Source: Methylomarinum sp965277025 | GTDB taxonomy: Bacteria > Pseudomonadota > Gammaproteobacteria > Methylococcales > Methylomonadaceae | Assembly: GCA_965277025.1 (NCBI GenBank) | Contig: OZ255706.1 | Span: 2,356,001 to 2,420,000, forward strand | Length of the DNA stretch: 64,000 bases | Reading direction: 5' to 3' | Shown: piece by piece, positions 9,062-18,017 of the stretch | Position numbering within the stretch: position 1 is the first letter of the stretch | Layout: each line of letters starts with the position of its first letter | Program-made: the position numbers and the translations under genes | The notes under the pieces: generated by a model | Database searches by the model: none | The model's input: the letters and a program-made list of their open reading frames with translations, nothing else | What the model was told of the DNA's origin: nothing

Positions 9062-10186
9062 TAGAAGTTACGCATTGACAACAGATCGAAATTTTGGGAT
9101 TAAATGATTCATATTTGGCATAAAGGTGTCGATAAACGAAGCCATAACATCGTTGAATAAATTCCGCTGTACGCTATAGCAATTATTAATCACGTCTGCA
9201 AAGCTCAATTTTTGTAATTGAACAAAGCCACAAATTGCAGAAAAAATATGATTATTTATTGCTCTTTTATTGCGAACCTGGAACCGCTCAATATTACACA
9301 CCTGCTTTATTGCCCGATGATATTGCTCAATCTGCCAATGCCTGTCATGTTGTTCGGTAAATGCTTTCTTGTCAAAAACAGCGGTTTTTTCTTCATCAGG
9401 TAGTGAACTTATGTAATGGCGAACTTGTTCTTTCAAGGTCGTCCGAAATAATTTCACATACCCAAAATTTTTGAGCCAAACCATTAAGCCGTCTTCCGGG
9501 ATTTCTAATTGCCTGACTTGAACCCATGAACCTTTTTCAACAGAGACTAATCGATTACCTTCCACTGCAAAGAATAATCCTGTCTGATGATTTCTTATCA
9601 ATTTAAGATTATCCACGCAACTGTACCAGCTATCTCCTGTTATAAAACCAGGTTCTAGTCCCCAAGCTAATACTTCGGTCAGCATGTCTTGAAAATAGTC
9701 ATTTTTTGTCTTTCCTTCCGCCTTATCGACCACCCGGAAATTCAGTGGTTGGTGTTTTCCTTGAATGTCTGTGTAGTACAACGTGACAAGATTGATTCCC
9801 TTGACTGCTCTATGATGTTTTCCCGACCAAAAATAACTGACATATGCCATATATTGGCTATAAGGTTTATCAAGAACACTATCGTCAACACTCAAGGTTC
9901 CGCCCTTTAAATTCAGGCTTGCGCTGGCTTCATTGTATAAATCTCGCCCAGTGTAATGCTCCCGATTTAGAAATCGATTTACGCTATCATGTGATATTGA
10001 CATGACTTCTCCTAATCGTCGACAACCAGCTTGTTTCGGCTCACTTAATAAAAAACCAATATACATGGGTAATGTACAGCAGGCTGTTGAGGGGCGTGTT
10101 ATTTCTCTTATCAAGGTTTGCCTTGCATTGACTTTGGGATTTTTTAAACCCATAGTTTAACATTGCCTGTCAATGCGTAACTTCTA
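9062..10186 (-). mobile_element. IS4/IS701-like element, copy 1 (nested)
   Basis: 1125 bp with ends TAGAAGTTACGCATTGACA and the inverted TGTCAATGCGTAACTTCTA. It is flanked by the 5-bp duplication CTATA (9057-9061 and 10187-10191). A near-identical 1125-bp copy lies at 48552-49676. Confidence 0.93.
9068..10153 (-). CDS. IS4/IS701-like transposase
   Basis: 361 residues, intact. The DDE residues are probably in SVDDSVLDKPYS, TGDSWYSCVDN and RHWQIEQYHRAIKQ. An N-terminal helix (SISHDSVNRFLNREHYTG) resembles the DNA-binding part of the element it sits in. It is nearly identical to 48585-49670 (two residue differences noticed), so movement was recent. Confidence 0.9.
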   Translation of the reverse strand: MGLKNPKVNARQTLIREITRPSTACCTLPMYIGFLLSEPKQAGCRRLGEVMSISHDSVNRFLNREHYTGRDLYNEASASLNLKGGTLSVDDSVLDKPYSQYMAYVSYFWSGKHHRAVKGINLVTLYYTDIQGKHQPLNFRVVDKAEGKTKNDYFQDMLTEVLAWGLEPGFITGDSWYSCVDNLKLIRNHQTGLFFAVEGNRLVSVEKGSWVQVRQLEIPEDGLMVWLKNFGYVKLFRTTLKEQVRHYISSLPDEEKTAVFDKKAFTEQHDRHWQIEQYHRAIKQVCNIERFQVRNKRAINNHIFSAICGFVQLQKLSFADVINNCYSVQRNLFNDVMASFIDTFMPNMNHLIPKFRSVVNA

Positions 10187-11139
10187 CTATATACAGACTA
10201 TTTAATCAGCAATACGAGCTATGCGACAGCGACGGGTTTGTCGTCGATGTTAGGTGGAGAAATTAGCCATGATAGTATCACGCGTTTTTTATCGTCCAGG
10301 ACGTACACATCAAAAGACCTCTGGCTGGAGGTTAAACGAACAGTTACGGGCAATGTTTCGATACCCGTAGCCTTTGAAGTGGTCAAAAAACCGATTCAGT
10401 TTTGTGATATCAAAACAAAGCAGGTTAAACGAATGGCTACGGTGACCAAAAATGAGCTGATGCGTGCGATGATTCAACAGTGTTTGAACAATCGGCTTCA
10501 ATTTCGCTATGTGTTGATGGATAGCTGGTTTACGGCTAAAGAGAATCAGGAGTTTATTGTTGACAAAGACAAACATTTCATTGGGGCTTTAAAGGATAAT
10601 CGTTTGGTGGCGTTGAGCGTAGACGACAAGAAACAAGGAAAATTTACCCGTGTCAGTGACATTGCATTAGAGGATAAACAAGCAGTACGCGGCTGGCTAA
10701 AAGGCTACCCACATGAAGTCCTGATTGTCCGGCGAATCTTTACAAACAAAGACGGCAGTACGGCAACCGTTAATCTGGTGTGCAGTGATTTAACATTAAC
10801 GGGTAAAAAGGTTGCGGCAATCTATCAGAAACGCTGGAAAGTCGAAGAATTTCATAAATCATTGAAATCCAATGCCGGGTTGGCAAAGTCGCCTACTCGT
10901 ACCCCAACAACACAAAACAATCATATTTTTATGGCCATTATGGCGGTCTTTAAACTGGAGTGTCTCAAAATAAAACACCAAACCAATCATTTTGCTTTGA
11001 AGGCTAAATTATATATCAAGGCTATTCGGCAGGCTTTTGCTGAATTGCAACAATTCAAGACCGCGTAACATCAGTTACAGAATAAAAACAATGCATAACC
11101 GTCAGACCAACTGAACCACCCATATTTTTCAAGCTTTCT

Positions 11140-11303
11140 AGGAGGTTGTCGGGTTATGGGGTTTGTGACGAGACGAGTGGGAAATCGAGTGGATTTTTTT
11201 TGCTCTTATGGTAGCGCTACGTGGTGCTACGCAACGAAAAAGAGCGGAAAAATACGCCGCACCCGCTGTCGCAGTAGAATCATCCATAATCCGACAGCCT
11301 TCT
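11140..11303. mobile_element. MITE with AGGAGGCTGTCGG-type ends, upstream of fae
   Basis: 164 bp. The ends are AGGAGGTTGTCGGGTTATGG and its inverse, set in CTAG on both sides (11138-11141 and 11302-11305). An inverted copy with over 90% identity is at 42062-42224. It has no coding capacity and contains an inner dyad GTAGCGCTACGTGGTGCTAC. It lies about 70 bp before the fae start codon and could affect its expression. Confidence 0.88.
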
Positions 11304-11374
11304 AGAACAGAGTGTTAATCCATGTTATTCTAAGCGGACTAAACGTTAACCTTTCATTTTTGGGAGATTGTATA

Positions 11375-11932
11375 ATGAGCGAAAGAATTGTAATGAGAAC
11401 CGGTGAAGCGCTGGTTGCAGGTGGACCTCCTGGCACTGCGGCGGAACCTGAAATTATTATCGGTGAACTGGATGGCCCGGTTGGAACAGCCTTGGCAACG
11501 CTGACCGGCGATCAAGTTCAAGGGCATTCCCGCGTTTTCGCCATCCTGAATACTGATATCCAGGTACGCCCGGTCACGTTGATGGTCAGTAAAGTGACCG
11601 TCAAAGGCAAAATGGCGGCTCGTTACACCAATATCCTGATGGGTACCGTACAAGCGGCTATCGCCAACGGCGTCCTGGATGCGGTTCGCGCCGGCGATAT
11701 CCCCAAAGAAAAAGCCAATGATTTAGGAATTATCTGCTCAGTCTGGTTAAATCCTAGTGTCGCCAGTGATGATAACCTGGATCATCAAATCCTGTTCGAT
11801 ATTCATCGTAAAGCAACTGCTCAAGCCATTCACAAAGCGATGACTAATGCGCCGAGCATTGATTGGTTACTGGAAAACCAGGACAAAATCACGCATAAAT
11901 ATTTTCAAATGGGTCTGGACGGTAAAATCTAA
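11375..11932 (+). CDS. fae: Formaldehyde-activating enzyme family protein
   Basis: 185 residues. Fae condenses formaldehyde with tetrahydromethanopterin to methylene-H4MPT in the cytoplasm of methylotrophs. The family signature is visible: GEALVAGG near the start, a VTLMVSKVTVKG core, MGTVQAAIANGVLDAV and AGDIPKEKANDLGI. The ATG at 11375 follows GGGAGATT; an upstream in-frame start at 11312 lies next to the MITE and is unlikely. By eye, the position of the catalytic His of characterised Fae (EVAHIDLIIG) is occupied by Glu here (TAAEPEIIIGEL), and there is a longer C-terminus (SIDWLLENQDKITHKYF). It may therefore be a Fae paralogue with altered activity. A strong terminator follows. Confidence 0.88.
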   Translation: MSERIVMRTGEALVAGGPPGTAAEPEIIIGELDGPVGTALATLTGDQVQGHSRVFAILNTDIQVRPVTLMVSKVTVKGKMAARYTNILMGTVQAAIANGVLDAVRAGDIPKEKANDLGIICSVWLNPSVASDDNLDHQILFDIHRKATAQAIHKAMTNAPSIDWLLENQDKITHKYFQMGLDGKI

Positions 11933-11956
11933 TTTTTACCGCCTTACCAGCAATTT

Positions 11957-11990
11957 AAAAAAAGGTCGCCCTTCAAGGCGGCCTTTTTTA
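11957..11990 (+). terminator. Terminator after fae
   Basis: The stem AAGGTCGCC pairs with GGCGGCCTT around a CTTCAA loop, with A-run and T-run flanks. It could act in both directions. Confidence 0.88.
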
Positions 11991-12058
11991 TTGTCGTTTG
12001 CATTCGCGGGTTTTTCTATCCTAAAATCACCGTTTGTCGCAAAACAAAAGGTAGAACG

Positions 12059-12922
12059 ATGGCAGCGAAGAAAGTATTGGAATATGGTGGACATGCATTG
12101 GTCTGGTCGGGTGACTGGTCAGCCGATGGCACGCGAAAAGCAATCAGTGGCGCTGCCCTTGCCGGTTATGACTATATCGAAATTGCCTTGTTGGATCCAT
12201 GGCAGGTAGATGTGGCTTTAACCCGTGATTTATTACAGGAATATCAACTCCGTGCTCATGCCTCTTTAGGTTTGTCAGCCAGCACCGATGTCAGTAGCAG
12301 CAATGCCGCTATAGTCGCCAAAGGCGATGAACTGTTGCGCAAGGCAACCGATGTGCTGCATGGTATTGGTGGTACAGAATTATGTGGCGTGCTGTATTCA
12401 TCATTGGCTAAATATCCGGGCCCTGCCTCTGCTGAAAACCGCCACAATTCAATCGAAGCCATGCAGCGCCTGGCTGATTATGCTGCTGATAAGGGCATCA
12501 ATATCAATCTGGAAGTGGTGAACCGCTATGAAACCAATATCATCAATACCGGTATTGATGGATTGGAATTTCTGGACGAGATTGACAGGCCCAATACCTT
12601 TCTGCATTTAGACACCTATCATATGAATATTGAAGAAGACGGTATGGCGAAATCGGTCTTGGCGGCAAAAGACCGGCTCGGTTATGTGCATATCGGCGAA
12701 AGCCATCGAGGCTATCTTGGGACCGGCAATGTCAATTTTGACGATTTTTTCGCTGCATTGAAAAAAATTGATTTCCAAGGGCCAATGACGTTTGAATCTT
12801 TTTCGTCAGAAGTGGTTGACCCCAATCTATCCAATACCTTATGCATCTGGCGCAATCTGTGGCATGACTCGGATGATCTGGCGCAAAAAGCCCTGGATTT
12901 CATGAAGAAGCACTATTATTGA
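12059..12922 (+). CDS. Sugar phosphate isomerase/epimerase (D-tagatose/psicose 3-epimerase type)
   Basis: 287 residues, one AP-endonuclease-2 TIM barrel. The probable metal-binding set of the epimerase family is in order: Glu in INLEVVNRYETN, Asp in FLHLDTYHMNIEED, His in YVHIGESHRGYLGTG and Glu in MTFESFSSEVV. Such enzymes epimerise ketoses at C3 with Mn or Co. The substrate is unknown; hydroxypyruvate isomerase is a more distant possibility. The ATG at 12059 follows AAAGGTAG. It is transcribed separately from fae, which ends in a terminator, and no sugar transporter is adjacent. Confidence 0.82.
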   Translation: MAAKKVLEYGGHALVWSGDWSADGTRKAISGAALAGYDYIEIALLDPWQVDVALTRDLLQEYQLRAHASLGLSASTDVSSSNAAIVAKGDELLRKATDVLHGIGGTELCGVLYSSLAKYPGPASAENRHNSIEAMQRLADYAADKGININLEVVNRYETNIINTGIDGLEFLDEIDRPNTFLHLDTYHMNIEEDGMAKSVLAAKDRLGYVHIGESHRGYLGTGNVNFDDFFAALKKIDFQGPMTFESFSSEVVDPNLSNTLCIWRNLWHDSDDLAQKALDFMKKHYY

Positions 12923-12993
12923 CTGACCAGCGCATAGTGTAGACCAGCTTGCCAGCCAAGCGGAATGTATGCTGAGCGTCAGCAAAAGTGCTT

Positions 12994-13036
12994 AGGGAAT
13001 CGCTGACAAATCATCCCCGATTTGCTCAGCGATCGC
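12994..13036. repeat. DRE fragment
   Basis: GGGAATCGCTGACAAATCATCC...GATTTGCTCAGCGATCGC matches only the first ~45 bp of the DRE consensus. It lies just behind the lipoprotein gene. Confidence 0.7.
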
Positions 13037-13045
13037 AACGCGCCT

Positions 13046-13807
13046 TCAAGCCTGTTCTTTTTTCTGGTATTTACGATAATTGATGGAAATTTTCAATCCG
13101 GCAAAACGACCCGCCATTTTAATCATTTCCTGGGTTTTCTTGTCAAAGGTCAGCTTCAGTTCACTCAAGGCCCGTTCTTCATACCCTTCTTCGATATCGT
13201 GGGCTTCCAGCTGAAAATGGTAAAGATAAACTTCCTTGTCACCTTGGTCTTCAATACTTAACGGCGCACCGAGATGATCGACAACTGCCTGCTTCAACGG
13301 TAACGGCGCATCAATTTTTTTAACCTTGCTGGTATCGACTTTCAATTGTTTGGCTTCGGTATTGATGTCGGCGCCGCCTAATGACCTGAATGACAACTCC
13401 AAAAACTCTGGCGGGGCTATTTGCAAAAATAACGAAGAAAAAACCCAGTGACTGATTTTATCGTCCTTGTTAAAAATCAAATCAAAATAAAAACTAATCT
13501 CCGGCTTGACGATTTGACCCTTTGCATCAATTTTACGGAATATATAGCGAAAAATTTTTCCATTCGCCGTCTTTATTTCCAGGCTGGGTCTCAGTTTAGC
13601 CAGCTGAATGAAATCATCGCTATATAAAATTGGATCTTTAAAATCAACCACAAAATCATCATCAGAATGAATAGCGAAATATTGATCGAATTCGCCCATC
13701 TGTTGATATGTCTGATAAGCACGCCACCAGTAAAAACACCCGGTCATAGAGGAAAGCAAACTAAAAATTAAAAACAGGCGTAAATAACGCCCAAACCGGT
13801 TTTTCAT
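13046..13807 (-). CDS. Uncharacterised lipoprotein
   Basis: 253 residues with a signal peptide and lipobox (LLSSMTGC, Cys near residue 24), followed by a soluble alpha/beta region with no motif I recognise. Segments such as LRPSLEIKTANGKIF and LKLTFDKKTQEMIKMAGRFA read as beta-rich. It starts 9 bp after the stop of hslO, so it is probably co-transcribed with the redox chaperone gene. Disruption of hslO by ISs may have cut it from its promoter. Function unknown. Confidence 0.75.
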   Translation of the reverse strand: MKNRFGRYLRLFLIFSLLSSMTGCFYWWRAYQTYQQMGEFDQYFAIHSDDDFVVDFKDPILYSDDFIQLAKLRPSLEIKTANGKIFRYIFRKIDAKGQIVKPEISFYFDLIFNKDDKISHWVFSSLFLQIAPPEFLELSFRSLGGADINTEAKQLKVDTSKVKKIDAPLPLKQAVVDHLGAPLSIEDQGDKEVYLYHFQLEAHDIEEGYEERALSELKLTFDKKTQEMIKMAGRFAGLKISINYRKYQKKEQA

Positions 13808-13816
13808 AACGATTCC

Positions 13817-14556
13817 TTAATGTCTTGTTTCTGGATTTTCGGTCGTCGCCGATAATTTCTCGATCAACGCTTCCAGTTCTTGCGCGTTAAAATGATATTG
13901 TCGTCCACAAAACTGGCAACCCACGGTGACTTCACCCTGTTCGGCCAATATAAAACGCAACTCTGTCAGCCCAAGCGCGGTCAATGTTTCGGCTGTTTTG
14001 TCTTTTGAACAGTGACAAGAAAATTCTACTGATTCAGGATCAAACAACCTCACCTGCTCTTCATGAAACAGGCGGTGTAACACCTCTTCACAATCCAGCT
14101 CCAGCAATTCTCGTTCAGTAATAGTGTTTGCCAAAATGGCTATTCGCTCCCAATCCTTCTGATAGTTCTCTTGGTCAGGAAGTTCCTGAATCAATAATCC
14201 AGCCGCATGCGATTCATTAGCAAACAGCCATATTCGTGTTTGCAATTGCTCAGATTGCTGAAAATATGTTTCCAACAACCCTGCCAGCGTAGGTTGTTCC
14301 AATGGCACTATTCCTTGATAAGGCTCTGAAATTTCAGATTCTACCGTAATGACCAAATGCCCCTGCCCCATCATTTTTTGTAAGTTATCGCCTTTAACCT
14401 CGTCTTCACTACGAACCAGAGCCCTAATTTTTTTATCATGCGTTGATTGCGCGACCAGTGCTTTTAAATCGCCTGTGCCCTGCGCCTGTATAATTAACGA
14501 GCCTTCAAACTTGATTGTTGCTGACAACAATACTGCTGTCGCCACTGCCTGACCTA
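13817..14556 (-). pseudogene. hslO: Hsp33 redox chaperone, C-terminal part (gene split by two ISs)
   Basis: The part from GQAVATAVLLSATIKFEGSL to the end (about 246 residues) includes the redox-switch cysteines CHC and CQFC (in SCHCSKDK and VGCQFCGRQYHF). Hsp33 is a cytoplasmic holdase activated by oxidation and zinc release. The N-terminal 45 codons lie at 17674-17812, separated by an IS630 and an IS1182-family element. Joining at the CTAG gives an unbroken frame of about 292 codons, the normal Hsp33 size. Translation starting at 14572 uses IS sequence and lacks the N-terminal subdomain. Confidence 0.92.
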
Positions 14557-15869
14557 GTGCAAACAAGCGCAAGTTCTCACTCTATTGAGTAAGTGGCTTA
14601 GCCTGATACGTCCAACGAAAAGGCTTAGCCATGGTTTCATTGAAATATTTTATGAAATCCGCTATTTTTTTGTTTAAGTCCTCTTTAGATTTAAAGTTGC
14701 CGCGCCGGATTACTTTACGCATTAAAATAGAAAACCAGATCTCTATCTGATTAAGCCATGAACAATGCTTAGGGGTAAAATGAAAAACAACCGGATGGTT
14801 TGAGTTAGTCAAAAAAGCAGTACGACTTTCCATTGATTTCAAAATACCCTCTTTTCCTTTAACCCCTAATTCTCCTGAATACGAAATTTTTTTCGGCAAT
14901 TAATCGAACCACCGATTCTGAACAATGTGTATTGAGATTATCCATGACTAAATGCCAATGGGTTTGTTTGGGTTGTTGATGAAAAAGCAGGTTCAAAAAC
15001 CCGGCAAAATCTTGCTCTGTTCGAGTTTCTCCTATACTTCCCATTACTTCACCCGTGGCCACATCAAAACCTGCAATCAAGGTCTGGGTACCATGTCGAA
15101 TATATTCAAATTCTTGTCGCTCAATTTTTCCTTTCTTCATCGGCAATATCTGCGCTGCTCGCTCTAAAGCTTGAATCCCTGTCATTTCATCAATCGAAAT
15201 CGTTTTGATGCCTTGCTCTTCCCGCTCCAAAGCCCGTTGGCAGGTTTCGCAAATATCTTGACACCTCTCGTCGAAGTATTCATCTTTTTTTGCCGTCAAC
15301 CAGCCTTTCATCCGGTGGGGTTGCAGGTCCGCTTCTTTTTAAAAAGCGCCCAACAGAGCGCTGTGAAATATAATCAACAATGCCCCGTTTTATCGCTTCA
15401 TCGGCTATTTCTTGTTGCGTCCAATGAGTGATCGGGCGTTGACTATCCTCTGGGCGTTCGCAGGCTATCGCGATAATGCTGCAAATTTGCTCCGCCGTAT
15501 AGATAGCAGGCGCACCGCTTCGCGGTGCATCTTGAAGCCGGGCTAAAGGATTTTCTTGTTCACTGTTCTGTAACCAGCGTTTTCGCCAATTTTGAACAGT
15601 TGTCCGTCCAATTTTTAACTGGCGCATGGTTTCATGTACACTAATGCCTTCATCTGCCAACAATATAATACGGCAACGTGTCACCAAATTCTGAGGACTT
15701 GTATGTTTACGCACTGTGCCTTGCAATAACGTGCGTTGTTTTTCTGTTAAACTGATTGGGGCTGCTGTTAGTCGTGGAATGATATCACCTGCTGAATTTA
15801 ATATAGTATTATTCAGCATATTACAATATATTCCTCATAAATAGCATTGGTGTTTTCGCTTATGTGCAC
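14557..15869 (-). mobile_element. IS630-family element, copy b
   Basis: Full length (1313 bp). The ends are GTGCAAACAAGCG at 14557 and the inverted CGCTTATGTGCAC at 15869, flanked by TA on both sides. It sits in the CTAG that borders the IS1182-family element at 15871. Confidence 0.92.
14582..15819 (-). pseudogene. IS630 transposase, copy b, damaged
   Basis: OrfA (15280-15819) has lost the usual ATG (ATT in its place). OrfB (start 15311) is frameshifted near 14885-14893 by an A-run of seven where copy c has six, so the catalytic Glu segment (HCSWLNQIEIWF) is out of frame. It is probably inactive unless copy c acts in trans. Confidence 0.85.
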
Positions 15870-15965
15870 TAGGAGGCTGTCCGAGAAGGCGCCCCAAAAA
15901 CTGCCAGAGTTATCCACAAGTACAAAATCTGTACAATGATAACCAAATTCGTTTACGCAACGATC

Positions 15966-16030
15966 AGATCGTATAATTCAGCGCCTCAGGCCGATTAAAA
16001 CGGCCTCCTGCGGCCTGAATTATACGATCA
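15966..16030. repeat. Long stem-loop inside the IS1182-family element
   Basis: GATCGTATAATTCAG (15967-15981) pairs with CTGAATTATACGATC (16015-16029), with an inner stem GGCCG/CGGCC around ATTAAAA. It lies just past the transposase stop and could end or block transcription. Confidence 0.8.
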
Positions 16031-16059
16031 TTCGGTGCTTTTTAGCGGTTTTACCCCTA

Positions 16060-17577
16060 TTATGCCGGGTTCATGCTTGCGGTGACAAATTCCGGACAGA
16101 CCACTCCCCTGGCAATGGAACGGGCAATTTTTTTCAGATTGTGAGTTGCACACACCAGTGAAAATTCTCCGGCAACTTTCTTTTTTCCACGAACACTAAA
16201 ACCACGAAAGCCACTGTTTTTGAGTTGCCCGAATACGGGCTCAACGATGACTTTGCGTTGTTTGTAAACCGCCCTGGCTTCATCGGTTTGCATTTTGGCA
16301 TTCATTTTTTGCCGCAAGGGTTCCTTGTCATCGGTTGTGATGGTGCGGGCGGCTCCCTGGCTGGATTTGCAGCAACGTGCGTGAAATGGACAGGCCTGGC
16401 AGGTGGCTGCCTCGCCTTGATAAACGCGCTTGCCGTCTTTATCTTCGCGCTTGAACGGAAGTGTTTGCCCGCCCGGACAGTGAAACACATCCTCAGTTTC
16501 ATCATAAGTAAAGTCGGCTTTTACGACCTTGCGATCAGAGTCATCCAGTGCGACCGCACGGGGTTTCTCGCCCTTGTCCGTGGCAATGTAACCATCCACT
16601 GAGGCATCTTCCAGTGCTTGCAGATTGCTGCCCGATTGATAACCATTGTCGACGCTGACTTGTTTGGGTAGCTGTCCGGTGGTTGCTTGCACTTGCTGTA
16701 ATGCCGGCTCAAGTTCCTGTTTGTCATTGGCGTTTTGGCTGACATGCTGGCCAACGATGACTTGTGTGTCACTATCCACACTAATTTGAGCATTGTATTG
16801 ATAATCAAAGTTTCCCTTCTTGCCCATGATGCGTACATCGGTGTCCGCAAAACTGATTTGCTTCCTGTCGTTAATCGGTTTCCCTGGGTTTAACGTCTCT
16901 TCGCGGGCTTCAAGGGCAGCTTTCGCCGCTTTGATTTTGGCTAGACGCTGTTGCCTGAACTCAAGATCATCCGGTAATTCATACCCTGTGCGCTCCTGAC
17001 AGGCTTGATCCTCGTCTGCGTCGCACTGGGCCACTTGCTGAATCAAGTCTTCAATTTCCTCTGTCATGGCCTGTTCTTTTTCTTTTAGATGCTTGTAGCT
17101 CATGGCCTTGTGTCTGGATGTGTTAGCCTGAAACTTCGATCCGTCCAGGCTGATATGCCCCAGGCTCGCCAGATTCAGCTCCATCGCTAATTGCACTGTC
17201 TGCTTGAAGCAGTTGTGGAAAAATTCCGCATTGTTTTTGCGAAAATTACTCAGTACCCGAAAGTTTGGGCAGTTCATTTCGGCTATGTACATAAACGACA
17301 GGTCTTCATTGCAGCGACGTTCTGTTTCACGTGAACTGAAGACACCGCGACTGTAGCTGCAGATCAATATGGAGACAATTGTTTTCGGGTGATATGCGTG
17401 TTGTCCCAGGGAACTATAGTTCGCTTCCAGGCTGCTTGTGTCGAGCTGTTCAAATAAGTCATGGTATAAAAAGCACTCATGATCCGTCGGCAACAGGTCA
17501 AAGACGTTGGTTGGAAACAGTTGATGTTGGGCGTAATCAATCGGTGGGGGTTTGAAAGGAATAGGCATGGCATTCAA
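16060..17577 (-). CDS. IS1182-family transposase
   Basis: 505 residues, uninterrupted. The N-terminal DUF772-like part (HPKTIVSILICSYSRGVFSS) is followed by ISLDGSKFQANTSRH, SVDNGYQSGSNL and a CPGG...CQACPFHARCC cysteine cluster, and then VEPVFGQLKNSGFRGFSVRG with the catalytic Glu. It is likely active and could also mobilise the related MITE. Confidence 0.93.
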   Translation of the reverse strand: MNAMPIPFKPPPIDYAQHQLFPTNVFDLLPTDHECFLYHDLFEQLDTSSLEANYSSLGQHAYHPKTIVSILICSYSRGVFSSRETERRCNEDLSFMYIAEMNCPNFRVLSNFRKNNAEFFHNCFKQTVQLAMELNLASLGHISLDGSKFQANTSRHKAMSYKHLKEKEQAMTEEIEDLIQQVAQCDADEDQACQERTGYELPDDLEFRQQRLAKIKAAKAALEAREETLNPGKPINDRKQISFADTDVRIMGKKGNFDYQYNAQISVDSDTQVIVGQHVSQNANDKQELEPALQQVQATTGQLPKQVSVDNGYQSGSNLQALEDASVDGYIATDKGEKPRAVALDDSDRKVVKADFTYDETEDVFHCPGGQTLPFKREDKDGKRVYQGEAATCQACPFHARCCKSSQGAARTITTDDKEPLRQKMNAKMQTDEARAVYKQRKVIVEPVFGQLKNSGFRGFSVRGKKKVAGEFSLVCATHNLKKIARSIARGVVCPEFVTASMNPA

Positions 17578-17673
17578 TGACTCGGTTCGACACGCTCTAT
17601 TATACAGCCGCTCTGTCAGGTTCTCAGTATTCTGCAGGGTGGCGAGCTGGCGACTCTATTCTCGGACAGCCTC

Positions 17674-17812
17674 CTAGCTGTGATTCTACCGCACGATTGA
17701 CAATTTTTTGATGTTCTTTCGCCTGCTGCCAACTTTTTTCCAAACGTACCCATTCGCCCCGTACACCGGCATTTTCGAACAAAAACCGTCGCAATTGATC
17801 CTGTTGTTTCAT
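17674..17812 (-). pseudogene. hslO: Hsp33, N-terminal 45 codons
   Basis: MKQQDQLRRFLFENAGVRGE is the standard Hsp33 start, continuing to NRAVESQLG at the CTAG, where the IS1182-family element begins. It joins in frame to QAVATAVLLSATIKFEG at 14554. No chaperone core is left in this fragment. Confidence 0.9.
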
Positions 17813-17869
17813 TGTTTTTACTCTTTTTTCTAATGTTTAATTTCAATTAGCCTATAATATGCGGCGCTT

Positions 17870-18017
17870 TTTAGAGAAACGCTGAACAAATCATCCATGA
17901 TTTGTCAGCGCCCGCAAAACGGACAACGATTTCCGCTTTGCTCACAAAATCAATAGCTTGTAGCTATCGATTTTGACGGCACATCCCTGTGTCCTAAGGA
18001 AGCACTGATTTAATCAG
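17870..18017. repeat. DRE copy, split by the IS1111-type element
   Basis: It runs from GAGAAACGCTGAACAAATC to GGAAGCACTGATTTAATCAG. Its last bases (CGCTTCCTTA) are found beyond the IS at 19507. It lies upstream of hslO and SulP. Confidence 0.85.

Larger units (their letters stand above)
9036..11068 (+). pseudogene. Transposase of the older IS4-like element, split and internally deleted
   Basis: The start is at 9036 (MNKEKLDLY). After removing the inner IS and one CTATA duplication it continues at 10192 as TDYLISNTSYATATGLSSM and on to 11068. The order of motifs is HDSITRFL, VLMDSWFTAKEN and KRWKVEEFHKSLK. The stretch that should hold the first catalytic Asp, between LEVKRTV and VSIPVAFEVV, is missing, so an internal deletion preceded or followed the insertion. 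It cannot be active. Confidence 0.82.
8994..11074 (+). mobile_element. Older IS4-like element, itself interrupted by an IS
   Basis: The terminal repeats are CTGATGTTACGCG at 8994 and CGCGTAACATCAG ending at 11074. They are flanked by an exact 8-bp duplication, TTACAGAA (8986-8993 and 11075-11082). Its transposase gene is split by the element at 9062-10186. A MITE with the same type of ends lies at 32371-32616. Confidence 0.85.
15871..17675 (-). mobile_element. IS1182-family element
   Basis: 1805 bp. The ends are AGGAGGCTGTCCGAGAA and the inverted TTCTCGGACAGCCTCCT, with CTAG at both borders (15869-15872, 17674-17677). Removing it and one CTAG restores hslO, which fixes CTAG as a 4-bp target duplication. 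The MITE at 35805-35967 has the same ends. Confidence 0.92.
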
